Source of the DNA: a virus
Length of the DNA stretch: 24,390 bases
Virus record (IMG/VR): IMGVR_UViG_3300005932_000020
Location: 1 to 24,390 of that record
Strand: one strand, 5' to 3'
Both the position numbers and the translations under genes were made by a program. Positions 7,112 to 12,461 of this stretch are shown here, piece after piece. Position 1 is the stretch's first letter; each line of letters begins with the position of its first letter. A model generated the notes under the pieces. It was not told where the DNA came from. It did no database searches and saw only the letters and a list, made by a program, of their open reading frames with translations.

Positions 7112-7987
7112 TTAACTCTCCTTTTTTGTTGTTACTCTGAGTCCTTCTTCCTGCCAGGCTTTTATACCGGGGATATCACCACCGGCCCGGATTACCTTCA
7201 GGATAGCAACGTCATTGGGCACCTTATATTTATCCGGCACCTCGGTAAAGTCTGTAACCTCGAATCTCCAAGTCTTAGTTACCCCGCTTGTCCCGAGATC
7301 GGCGTGGACCTGCGTTGATACAGCATCGGGTATTACCACCGGGGCTTCTGATTGCCCCCCTATGATTTCCCCTGTTTCCTCTAAGACCTTACGGGCTGCC
7401 GCATCTGCCTCACGCTGTAGTCTAGCCGCTTCTTCTGCTTCCTGCCGGCGGCGTTCCTGCTCTCGTTTGAAAGCCAATACCTTGTCTTTGGTCACCTTGT
7501 TGGCTTGCTCTAACGGTATGCTGATGGAGTCAAAGACATCCCGGATGCTTTTCTGGTAGTCCTGTAATGGCTTCAGGTATTCCTTGCGTTTCCCGTCCAG
7601 TGCTTTCTTCAATTCACTCATTATGGTGAGGTCATTGGTGGCTGATCCGGCATCCCCTATTGTCGCTACTGCCCGTTGCTGAGAATAGGCCAGTAACTTA
7701 TGGACTTCCTCCCGGAGTTTGATCACTACCGGGTCCAGATCAGGCAATACATTCACAACCGCCCGGGATAACCGTGATTCCTGGCCCGGTATCTCTACAA
7801 TCTTGATTTCTGCCCCGGCTGCTTGTGCCGCTTCCGCCAACCCGCCCGGCGGTGGTGCGTTGTCCTCTGGTTCAAGGCGCACTTCTTCTTCTCCGGTTCT
7901 CCATGCGTTAGGGTCTGGTGAGGGAACATAATCACCCCTCTTCATTTGCCGGTCAATCTCCTCGAAAATCCCTAGCTGATCACCCAT
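7112..7987 (-). CDS. Coiled-coil phage protein adjacent to ERF, 291 aa
   Basis: Three parts are visible: a Pro/Glu-rich disordered start (1-70), a long helical and coiled-coil middle (about 85-215, with KREQERRRQEAEEAARLQRE), and a conserved-looking globular C-terminus (about 235-288, with KTWRFEVTDFTEVPDKY and GGDIPGIKAWQEEG). I recall proteins of this layout encoded beside phage annealing or exonuclease genes, but cannot name the family with certainty. A recombination or replication accessory role is therefore inferred. The GGAGGGCAGC-ATG start is strong. The coiled coil suggests oligomer formation. Confidence 0.85.
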   Translation of the reverse strand: MGDQLGIFEEIDRQMKRGDYVPSPDPNAWRTGEEEVRLEPEDNAPPPGGLAEAAQAAGAEIKIVEIPGQESRLSRAVVNVLPDLDPVVIKLREEVHKLLAYSQQRAVATIGDAGSATNDLTIMSELKKALDGKRKEYLKPLQDYQKSIRDVFDSISIPLEQANKVTKDKVLAFKREQERRRQEAEEAARLQREADAAARKVLEETGEIIGGQSEAPVVIPDAVSTQVHADLGTSGVTKTWRFEVTDFTEVPDKYKVPNDVAILKVIRAGGDIPGIKAWQEEGLRVTTKKES

Positions 7988-8001
7988 GCTGCCCTCCTTT
8001 T

Positions 8002-8091
8002 TTATTCCCGGGTTAACAGGATTACTATAATCATTCCCCCTATCACTAACAACGCTTTTAACATCATGCTTATTCCTTCGAGTATATCCAT
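8002..8091 (-). CDS. 29-aa single-pass membrane microprotein
   Basis: The frame begins MDILEGISMMLKALLVIGG and continues as an uninterrupted hydrophobic helix to a short LTRE end. It is one transmembrane segment with an acidic N-terminus and a positive C-terminal residue. It starts one base after the stop of the upstream gene (TAGcATG), with GGGAAGG at suitable spacing, and is followed ten bases later by the RBS of the 291-aa gene. The exact fit between two genes makes translation likely. The role is unknown; a small regulator or membrane-active peptide is possible. Confidence 0.55.
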   Translation of the reverse strand: MDILEGISMMLKALLVIGGMIIVILLTRE

Positions 8092-8092
8092 G

Positions 8093-8275
8093 CTACCTTC
8101 CCTTTTTGACTAATCCAACGATATACTCGTCTGCATCGTGTCGTATCTCGTTACGCGATAATGGGCCAGTAGTGGGGTATCTGGCTATGACGTGCCAGTT
8201 ATGGCACAGAGTATAGACATGGTCTTCTTCATTTACTCTTAGCCCGCACTTCTCGTGGATTTCTTCTAGTATCAT
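8093..8275 (-). CDS. Hypothetical protein, 60 aa
   Basis: This small protein begins MILEEIHEKCGLRVNEEDHV and contains two Cys and four His (EKCGL, TLCHNWHVI, EIRHDADE), so metal binding is conceivable but no standard CxxC pair exists. The AAAAGGAG site is well placed before the ATG and lies immediately after a strong stem-loop (8289-8323). The product is unrecognised. The stem-loop may control access to this start. Confidence 0.68.
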   Translation of the reverse strand: MILEEIHEKCGLRVNEEDHVYTLCHNWHVIARYPTTGPLSRNEIRHDADEYIVGLVKKGR

Positions 8276-8288
8276 GTTCGCTCCTTTT

Positions 8289-8323
8289 GGGGGGCTGGCT
8301 CATGCTCCTTTGTCCAGCCCCCC
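8289..8323. promoter_or_regulatory. Perfect 10-bp inverted repeat (GGGGGGCTGG / CCAGCCCCCC)
   Basis: The arms 8289-8298 and 8314-8323 are perfectly complementary, G/C-rich, with a 15-base loop. On the minus strand the hairpin ends four bases before the AGG of the next gene's ribosome binding site, and the loop itself holds AAAGGAGCATG. It is not followed by a U tract on the minus strand, so it is not a simple terminator for this operon. It could stabilise or process the mRNA, or control translation. Confidence 0.6.
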
Positions 8324-8351
8324 TTATTATTGCCACCTCCCTACTTAGTTT

Positions 8352-8543
8352 TCATAGGCCGCACCTCCTCGCTTGCCATGCTGTCATTCCGTTCTTCTTA
8401 TCCCACCTCACCCAGCACTCCTTCAGGTTATTGCAAAAGGTAAAGTTGTATTTGGGATCAAGATAGAACTCACTGGCTGGCCCTGTAAGGCCACAATGTT
8501 GGCAGGTGCGTTGAGGATCTTTGCGTACTAGCGTTTCTATCAT
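8352..8543 (-). CDS. Small putative zinc-binding protein, 63 aa
   Basis: The ATG at 8543 overlaps the TGA of the upstream gene (ATGA), so the start is placed here rather than at an upstream in-frame ATG. The protein has CQHC near residue 14 and a second pair C...C in FCNNLKECW (near 37-43), giving a four-cysteine arrangement that suggests a zinc-binding fold, although the second pair is spaced CxxxxxC rather than CxxC. It also has a basic C-terminus. DNA or RNA binding is possible; the function is otherwise unknown. Confidence 0.65.
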   Translation of the reverse strand: MIETLVRKDPQRTCQHCGLTGPASEFYLDPKYNFTFCNNLKECWVRWDKKNGMTAWQARRCGL

Positions 8544-8887
8544 TCCCAATTCTCCCCGTTCCAAACTTTATTATACACCTCTTTCATTACGAACGCTAAC
8601 CCTAACTTTTCTAATGTATCAAAACATTCCTGTGACAACCCCAGTAGAAGCCACCTAAACCACGAACCTAGTAATTCGGGCAGCGATAGTCCCATCATCC
8701 TCTGTAGTTGATCTTGCCCTTCAAGTTGCACGCACTCGTCTTTTGTGGAATAGTACCAATCACCCTTCCCATCTACAAGAACTGTCTCTGTCCGCCAGCT
8801 TATAGAAAAGCTCATTGGAATACCAGCCCCCAAGTCAGGGGTAGCTGCCAATCTCATCTTTATATACTGCTTACTTGTATCCATCAT
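8540..8887 (-). CDS. Hypothetical protein, 115 aa
   Basis: The start is taken at the ATG at 8887, which overlaps the upstream TGA (ATGA) and follows AAGGAGGGGGG; a longer frame exists upstream but runs over the HTH gene. The first half reads as beta strands (SFSISWRTETVLVDGKGDWY), the second as amphipathic helices rich in Leu and Trp. I do not recognise it. It is an early gene sitting between an HTH protein and a zinc-binding candidate. Confidence 0.7.
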   Translation of the reverse strand: MMDTSKQYIKMRLAATPDLGAGIPMSFSISWRTETVLVDGKGDWYYSTKDECVQLEGQDQLQRMMGLSLPELLGSWFRWLLLGLSQECFDTLEKLGLAFVMKEVYNKVWNGENWE

Positions 8888-9105
8888 TCCCCCCTCCTTA
8901 GCATTTTCATTACTGATTTGTAGCATCGTACCAACCAAGACTCCGAAACGGCCTGTCGTCCATCCTGTGGCCTCTGGTATGCTTTCCTGATAGCCCATAC
9001 CCTCTGCTTTGTTATCCCGAATTGCATACCGATATCCCTTAGCGTCATCCGGGGGTTAGCGCAGTATTCTAGTATGGCCTGGTTCCTGTCATCCTTTCTT
9101 TTCAT
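8884..9105 (-). CDS. Small helix-turn-helix protein (sigma region 4-like), 73 aa
   Basis: Residues about 18-45 (MTLRDIGMQFGITKQRVWAI) form a classic HTH of the sigma-70 region 4 type: an LRDIG helix, a turn and a recognition helix with KQRVW. The start at 9105 is chosen because GAGGTG lies close before it; a longer frame back to 9159 lacks a site. The C-terminal part is basic (SVMKMLRRGE). As the second gene behind the early promoter it is a good candidate for a transcription regulator acting on the nearby control region, though this is inference. A DNA-binding replication accessory is the main alternative. Confidence 0.78.
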   Translation of the reverse strand: MKRKDDRNQAILEYCANPRMTLRDIGMQFGITKQRVWAIRKAYQRPQDGRQAVSESWLVRCYKSVMKMLRRGE

Positions 9106-9121
9106 ATTCACCTCACTATTG

Positions 9122-9151
9122 ACTATAACCATACTAGCACATTGTTGACAG
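9122..9151 (-). promoter_or_regulatory. Weak candidate promoter before the HTH gene
   Basis: On the minus strand CTGTCA (9146-9151) and TATAGT (9122-9127) are 18 bases apart, an imperfect sigma70 match located 17 bases before the HTH start. It may be secondary to the much stronger promoter at 9364-9392. Confidence 0.25.
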
Positions 9152-9168
9152 ATACGCAAGCCTTTTGT

Positions 9169-9336
9169 TTACTTTTTATCCTCTGCCTTTATTACTTGCC
9201 TGCGCCCCCCGCATACCGGGCAGCTATAGTATGTTTCGTTCCAGGCTGTCTTACATTTCATTGATTGTTTTCCGCTTTCCTGACATTGGGGGCAGTACCA
9301 GTACTCTCGTTCTACCTTCTGTGTGTTGCTTTTCAT
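9169..9336 (-). CDS. Zinc-ribbon microprotein, 55 aa
   Basis: This 55-codon frame has two CxxC pairs, CPQC (residues 19-22) and CPVCGGRR (starting near 43), with a WYCPQCQESGKQSMKC stretch and a basic, polar C-terminus: a typical zinc-ribbon layout. AAGGAGGG stands six bases before the ATG. It is the first gene after the strong promoter at 9364-9392, with a leader of only about 20 bases, so it should be among the earliest and most strongly expressed products. Nucleic-acid or protein binding is likely from the fold; a specific target is unknown. Confidence 0.82.
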   Translation of the reverse strand: MKSNTQKVEREYWYCPQCQESGKQSMKCKTAWNETYYSCPVCGGRRQVIKAEDKK

Positions 9337-9363
9337 TTCTACCCTCCTTAACTTCCTGCCCCC

Positions 9364-9392
9364 ATCATAACATACTATTTACGGAAAGTCAA
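9364..9392 (-). promoter_or_regulatory. Strong sigma70-type early promoter
   Basis: On the minus strand TTGACT (9387-9392) and TATGAT (9364-9369) are separated by exactly 17 bases, each matching consensus at five of six positions. Transcription would begin about 9357 and run into the zinc-ribbon gene at 9336 and the rest of the early operon. It is the best promoter seen in the window and lies just downstream of the late terminator. Confidence 0.82.
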
Positions 9393-9404
9393 TACCCCTT
9401 TGAG

Positions 9405-9421
9405 CTATTTTCTGAAAATAG
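9405..9421. promoter_or_regulatory. 17-bp palindrome upstream of the early promoter (operator candidate)
   Basis: CTATTTT-CTG-AAAATAG is a perfect inverted repeat with 7-bp arms, centred about 20 bases upstream of the -35 box. A dimeric HTH regulator site is the natural reading; the HTH gene at 8884-9105 is a nearby candidate. Confidence 0.6.
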
Positions 9422-9487
9422 TTTTACAATGCGACTGGCTTTCTTTGCCAATGAGGCGGGCTTTCTTTTACAATGAGACGGAGGGCA
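9422..9487. repeat. Three tandem 22-bp direct repeats (iteron-like)
   Basis: Units 9422-9443, 9444-9465 and 9466-9487 are head-to-tail. The first two are TTTTACAATGCGACTGGCTT and TTTGCCAATGAGGCGGGCTT, each followed by TC; the third begins TTTTACAATGAGACGGAGGG. The shared core is TTTnnCAATGnG. No gene fits here. They may be operators for the early promoter or iterons of a replication origin. Confidence 0.72.
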
Positions 9488-9488
9488 C

Positions 9489-9523
9489 AAAAAAAGGAGC
9501 GCCCCCGGTTTCCCGAAGGCGCT
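9489..9523 (-). terminator. Rho-independent terminator ending the late operon
   Basis: On the minus strand an 11-bp stem (AGCGCC, two U-G wobble pairs, then CGG with CCG) encloses a GAAA tetraloop and is followed after two C by seven T. Arms are 9513-9523 and 9498-9508; the T tract is 9489-9495. It lies 25 bases after the last late gene. Confidence 0.9.
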
Positions 9524-9548
9524 TTGCTGAGGGTCTATATTCTATTAT

Positions 9549-9833
9549 TTACCAGATGCCGCAGTAGGTCATTACAATCAAGCTGGCAGCAACGGGAATG
9601 CCTATCTTGGCCGATAGCTTTGCAATATCCCATAGCACCTCGCTTGCGATACTCCTCTTGGTGTTAGCCTTTACACTGCCGTTCAAGGCGGTGAGGTTAT
9701 CATTAATGGCTTTCAAATCTTGGGTTTTTATTTCATTTAATTCACGGAATATACTCTCCTGCCTCTCATCTATGTGGGCAAGCAAAACGTCACAGCCTTT
9801 GTAGTCCCGTCTTTCTTCGGTGTTTTTCGTCAT
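9549..9833 (-). CDS. XhlA-like membrane-anchored coiled-coil protein (lysis cassette), 94 aa
   Basis: The N-terminal two thirds are charged and heptad-like (IDERQESIFRELNEIKTQDL, then LKAINDNLTALNG), and the C-terminal 20 residues form one transmembrane helix (IGIPVAASLIVMTYCGIW). This layout matches haemolysin XhlA-type proteins that act with holins. The ATG overlaps the upstream TGA (ATGA). It is the last gene before the terminator and follows two other small membrane proteins, which supports a lysis role. A structural membrane anchor is the alternative. The family call is by architecture only. Confidence 0.65.
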   Translation of the reverse strand: MTKNTEERRDYKGCDVLLAHIDERQESIFRELNEIKTQDLKAINDNLTALNGSVKANTKRSIASEVLWDIAKLSAKIGIPVAASLIVMTYCGIW

Positions 9834-10081
9834 ATCAAACCCATCACTTTCAACGGCACAAACGCCGCCACGTTAATACAAACTACAACCAGCCATTCGT
9901 ATATATCCAGGTAGGAGAAAGTCCCCAGATTTCTATCCTGTTGCCTCTGGTAGTATAGATAACCCAGAGCGACAACAAAGGGGAAAGCCATTGATCCCAG
10001 CGCACTCCAAACCGTAATTATCCCGGCTGCGATATGCCATCGGCATCTAACCTCTAATCTTGGCGGCTGCAATTTTAGCAT
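9830..10081 (-). CDS. Small two-pass membrane protein, holin candidate, 83 aa
   Basis: Two hydrophobic helices are visible, about residues 17-44 (IAAGIITVWSALGSMAFPFV) and 61-82 (EWLVVVCINVAAFVPLKVMG), joined by a polar loop (QRQQDRN). Size and topology suit a class II holin. The assigned ATG gives a 35-base overlap with the upstream gene; GGGAG lies about ten bases before it. A shorter start cannot be excluded. Placement between two other small membrane proteins after the tail genes is the usual site of lysis genes. Confidence 0.6.
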   Translation of the reverse strand: MLKLQPPRLEVRCRWHIAAGIITVWSALGSMAFPFVVALGYLYYQRQQDRNLGTFSYLDIYEWLVVVCINVAAFVPLKVMGLI

Positions 10082-10250
10082 CTCTTGTTTTCTCCCTTTC
10101 CCGGCTGACTATTACTGCTGCCCAGACACCGGTTACTATGCCATCAAGGAAAGCAGGGGGCGGTTCCCCTGTTCCGTAATACACGAGAGTCCATATTATT
10201 AAAGCCACAACCGCCATTATTGGGCGTGCTAACCACTTCATATCATCCAT
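10047..10250 (-). CDS. Small membrane protein, holin-like, 67 aa
   Basis: It starts at the ATG at 10250, whose A is shared with the TGA of the tail hub gene (TGATG), with GGGAG eight bases before. Two hydrophobic stretches (IMAVVALIIWTLVYYGTG and FLDGIVTGVWAAVIV) are followed by a basic tail (REREKTRDAKIAAAKIRG), which fits holin-like topology with a charged cytoplasmic end. Together with the next two genes it may form a holin/antiholin set. No signature distinguishes which is the holin. Confidence 0.62.
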   Translation of the reverse strand: MDDMKWLARPIMAVVALIIWTLVYYGTGEPPPAFLDGIVTGVWAAVIVSREREKTRDAKIAAAKIRG

Positions 10251-11920
10251 CAAGAAAACTCCCTATGCAGATTGGCTATGTAGTCAGAGATATCTTTGAC
10301 CCGGGTAGATAGCTGGAGTTTCATTCTTTCAGGCTCGAGTAAATCCGGATGCTCCATTCTAATTATCCTGACATTGACATTGACGCCCATGTCCTCGTCA
10401 ATCACCCTCACCTGTGACCCTAATTCCAACGCATCAAACGAGAAATCAAAGTCCTCGTTCTGTGATAGGTCAATCGTGTCTATATCGTAGGTTATGGGGA
10501 TAACCTTTAGCTCGTCCAATAAGAGGATAGCCGCCTCTAATAATGACAGGGAATATGACTCGTACTTATTAACCACAACCCGGGAGACGATATCATCGGC
10601 AGTGGTTATCTGATCCCAGGCCACCAGATAATCAGCATAAGTATAAGAGATTTGGTAAGTAGCCCCGGCGTCCCAGTCTCCAATATCACACCTAATGGTA
10701 TTCTCGAATTCACCCTGCTCCCAGACAGCAGAATCATCTGCCAAATCACTCTGAAGGAATTGGCACTCATAGAGATAAAAACTACCCGTGTTCCCTGCGT
10801 AAAAGCCAGCACCAGACCTTGCTCGCACTCTAAACTTTTCAACGGTTTGTCCAGCGAATCCCGCAGTAGTTTCACCATGCAAGCCACCATAACCATAATA
10901 GATTACTGTCCAATCAGCTCCATCATACGCACTAATTTCAATCTTTTGAAAGTAGTTAGATTCTGACGAAGTATAACTCCCTTTGAACTTAACGGTCCCA
11001 TAGAAACCGCTCTCAATACTACAGGTGATATAATTGGTCCAAACCTCTGGACCATCAATTTCATTGGAATATCCGTATGTCCCCCAGTCGTCATCAATAA
11101 CCTTGGCAGAGTCAGTCCAGCCTGTGGCTGAATCCACCCCCGTTGACACCTTCCATACGGCTGCTGCGTTTTGCTTGAAGACTGTCACATTATCTGGTAA
11201 GGGGTTGCCCGCTGCCTTCCAGTCCTTGTAAGCGGCATAGGTTTCGGCGAGGGTGATATAACCATACGAAGCATCGGTATCCGTGTCGACATCTACCGGG
11301 CCGATAGAGATATCGGACAGCGATTCGTCCGAACTCTCGGGGTGTAGTTTAGTGCAAAAGTTCTCATAGTCGATGTCTCTTATAATGCCGCGGAGATTCT
11401 TCCTGTATCTGATTTCCTGCTTTTTGTCTTCCCCTATCGTGGTTGGCCATTGGAAGTCCCAGTCATTGTCTACCGAGATATATCCCCCCACGCTTTCTTG
11501 AAGTTGTATGAGAGACGATAGGATTGATTTATTAGTAATTGATATTGCCCTAGTCCCGGTGGCGCCAACAGTCCCTTCACCGACCTGAGTCGCTTTCCTC
11601 TGGAAGGCTAGTAATGCGGTAACTATTTCGCCAACTGGTGAGCCGTCTGTTCCGGTGTCATAGGTTGCTATTATTTCTTCACCCAGTCTGGCCATTAAAC
11701 CATCACAGGAAACCATTGTTTTGACATACCCGGACGGGGCGACCGGGACGGCTATGTGAACAACAACCGGCTCGCCTAATCCCTCGACTGAAGTCACGCT
11801 AGACGGAAAGATTAGTTTCTCCCCGACTACAGGGCGCCCGAGCCCTTCAACCGTAGGAATACCATCTATTACTGTGATAAATAAATCAAACCCGAAAGGG
11901 AATGCATAAGGAAATGGCAT
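10250..11920 (-). CDS. Tail hub / minor structural protein, C-terminal portion, with VEGLG repeats and an inserted galactose-binding-like domain
   Basis: This protein makes up the larger part of a siphovirus tail-tip hub (Tal, phage minor structural protein type). Residues 1-19 are a hydrophobic lead, 20-62 hold two VEGLG repeats (TVEGLGRPVV, SVEGLGEPVV), and 64-215 match the second part of a hub domain (YVKTMVSCDGLMARLGEEII, then QESVGGYISVD and IRYRKNLRGIIRDIDY). Residues about 254-392 look like an inserted discoidin-type sugar-binding domain (TNYITCSIESGFYGTVKFKG, KIEISAYDGADW, FYLYECQF). The hub resumes at about 440-550 (NEDFDFSFDALELGSQVRVI). The expected first ~75 residues of the hub are missing here and occur instead at the end of the 790-aa protein. 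RBS GGAG is five bases before the ATG. Confidence 0.82.
   Translation of the reverse strand: MPFPYAFPFGFDLFITVIDGIPTVEGLGRPVVGEKLIFPSSVTSVEGLGEPVVVHIAVPVAPSGYVKTMVSCDGLMARLGEEIIATYDTGTDGSPVGEIVTALLAFQRKATQVGEGTVGATGTRAISITNKSILSSLIQLQESVGGYISVDNDWDFQWPTTIGEDKKQEIRYRKNLRGIIRDIDYENFCTKLHPESSDESLSDISIGPVDVDTDTDASYGYITLAETYAAYKDWKAAGNPLPDNVTVFKQNAAAVWKVSTGVDSATGWTDSAKVIDDDWGTYGYSNEIDGPEVWTNYITCSIESGFYGTVKFKGSYTSSESNYFQKIEISAYDGADWTVIYYGYGGLHGETTAGFAGQTVEKFRVRARSGAGFYAGNTGSFYLYECQFLQSDLADDSAVWEQGEFENTIRCDIGDWDAGATYQISYTYADYLVAWDQITTADDIVSRVVVNKYESYSLSLLEAAILLLDELKVIPITYDIDTIDLSQNEDFDFSFDALELGSQVRVIDEDMGVNVNVRIIRMEHPDLLEPERMKLQLSTRVKDISDYIANLHREFS
11735..11866 (-). repeat. Two VEGLG-type protein repeats at the start of the hub gene
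   Basis: Residues 19-62 of the hub protein contain two units with [T/S]VEGLGxPVV spaced 21 residues apart. They belong to the same repeat family as the array at 12735-13514, from which they are separated by the hub N-terminal domain and the 175-aa gene. Confidence 0.85.
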
Positions 11921-11921
11921 A

Positions 11922-12449
11922 TTAGCTCCAGTATCCCATTAACCAAAAATATGTATTCGTAACTGACCCGTTTTTCTGCCCGTAAGTCTTGGCTTTCCGG
12001 GCTGCGGTTACTTCGGAGGTAATAGTTATACTGGCATAGTCACCTGCCCCCACCGTCCACTTTGCTCTATCAAGGGCACTATCTTCCGCCCTGACGCCTA
12101 TAACGCCTGAGACTGGGCTGGACCCGGTGTGCCTTGCAGCAACTAGAATCGAGGCAGCCCCGGTAGGCAAAGGCCCTGACAGATCCCATTCCTCCCACGA
12201 ATTATTAGCTACCTGTGCGTGAGTTACACTACCGTCAAGCTCGGTAAACGAATGACCGGCCCCGGAGATATCCACCCAGGCGGTCCCATTGTAAAAATAC
12301 ATTCGATGCTCGTCGGTGCGGTAGAACATATCTTTCTCTGCCGGAGCGCCGGGGAACGCCACGCCAGAATCCAAATCATGGGAGTCAGTGGCCTCAAACT
12401 CGACCTGGGTCATTGACGCCCCTACAGTTACATGGGAAAAACCTTCCAT
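11922..12449 (-). CDS. Tail fibre-like structural protein, 175 aa, inserted between two hub pieces
   Basis: The segment EKDMFYRTDEHRMYFYNGTAW (about 37-57) is the kind of short repeat-like motif seen in phage fibre and neck-appendage proteins, where a display tag is followed by a beta-rich receptor-binding part. The C-terminal ~90 residues (with SILVAARHTGSSPVSGVIGV and TYFWLMGYWS) are beta-rich. AGGAGGAG stands six bases before the ATG. It lies exactly between the N-terminal and C-terminal portions of the tail hub, suggesting it arrived as a module. A baseplate or receptor-binding role is inferred. Confidence 0.7.
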   Translation of the reverse strand: MEGFSHVTVGASMTQVEFEATDSHDLDSGVAFPGAPAEKDMFYRTDEHRMYFYNGTAWVDISGAGHSFTELDGSVTHAQVANNSWEEWDLSGPLPTGAASILVAARHTGSSPVSGVIGVRAEDSALDRAKWTVGAGDYASITITSEVTAARKAKTYGQKNGSVTNTYFWLMGYWS

Positions 12450-12461
12450 AACTATCTCCTC

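Noticed and set aside
8289-8323. Intrinsic terminator at the perfect inverted repeat
   Set aside because: On the transcribed strand the stem is followed by AAAAGGAG, not a U tract. A plus-strand terminator is possible from TTATTATT, but no plus-strand gene leads into it.
9145-9173. Plus-strand promoter starting with TTGACA
   Set aside because: The -10 match (TTTACT) is poor and no plus-strand gene follows.
9165-9476. Plus-strand open frame of 103 codons over the control region
   Set aside because: It lies opposite a minus-strand zinc-ribbon gene with a strong ribosome binding site and crosses the promoter, palindrome and repeats. It has no ribosome binding site and is Ser/Leu/Phe-rich, as antisense frames are.
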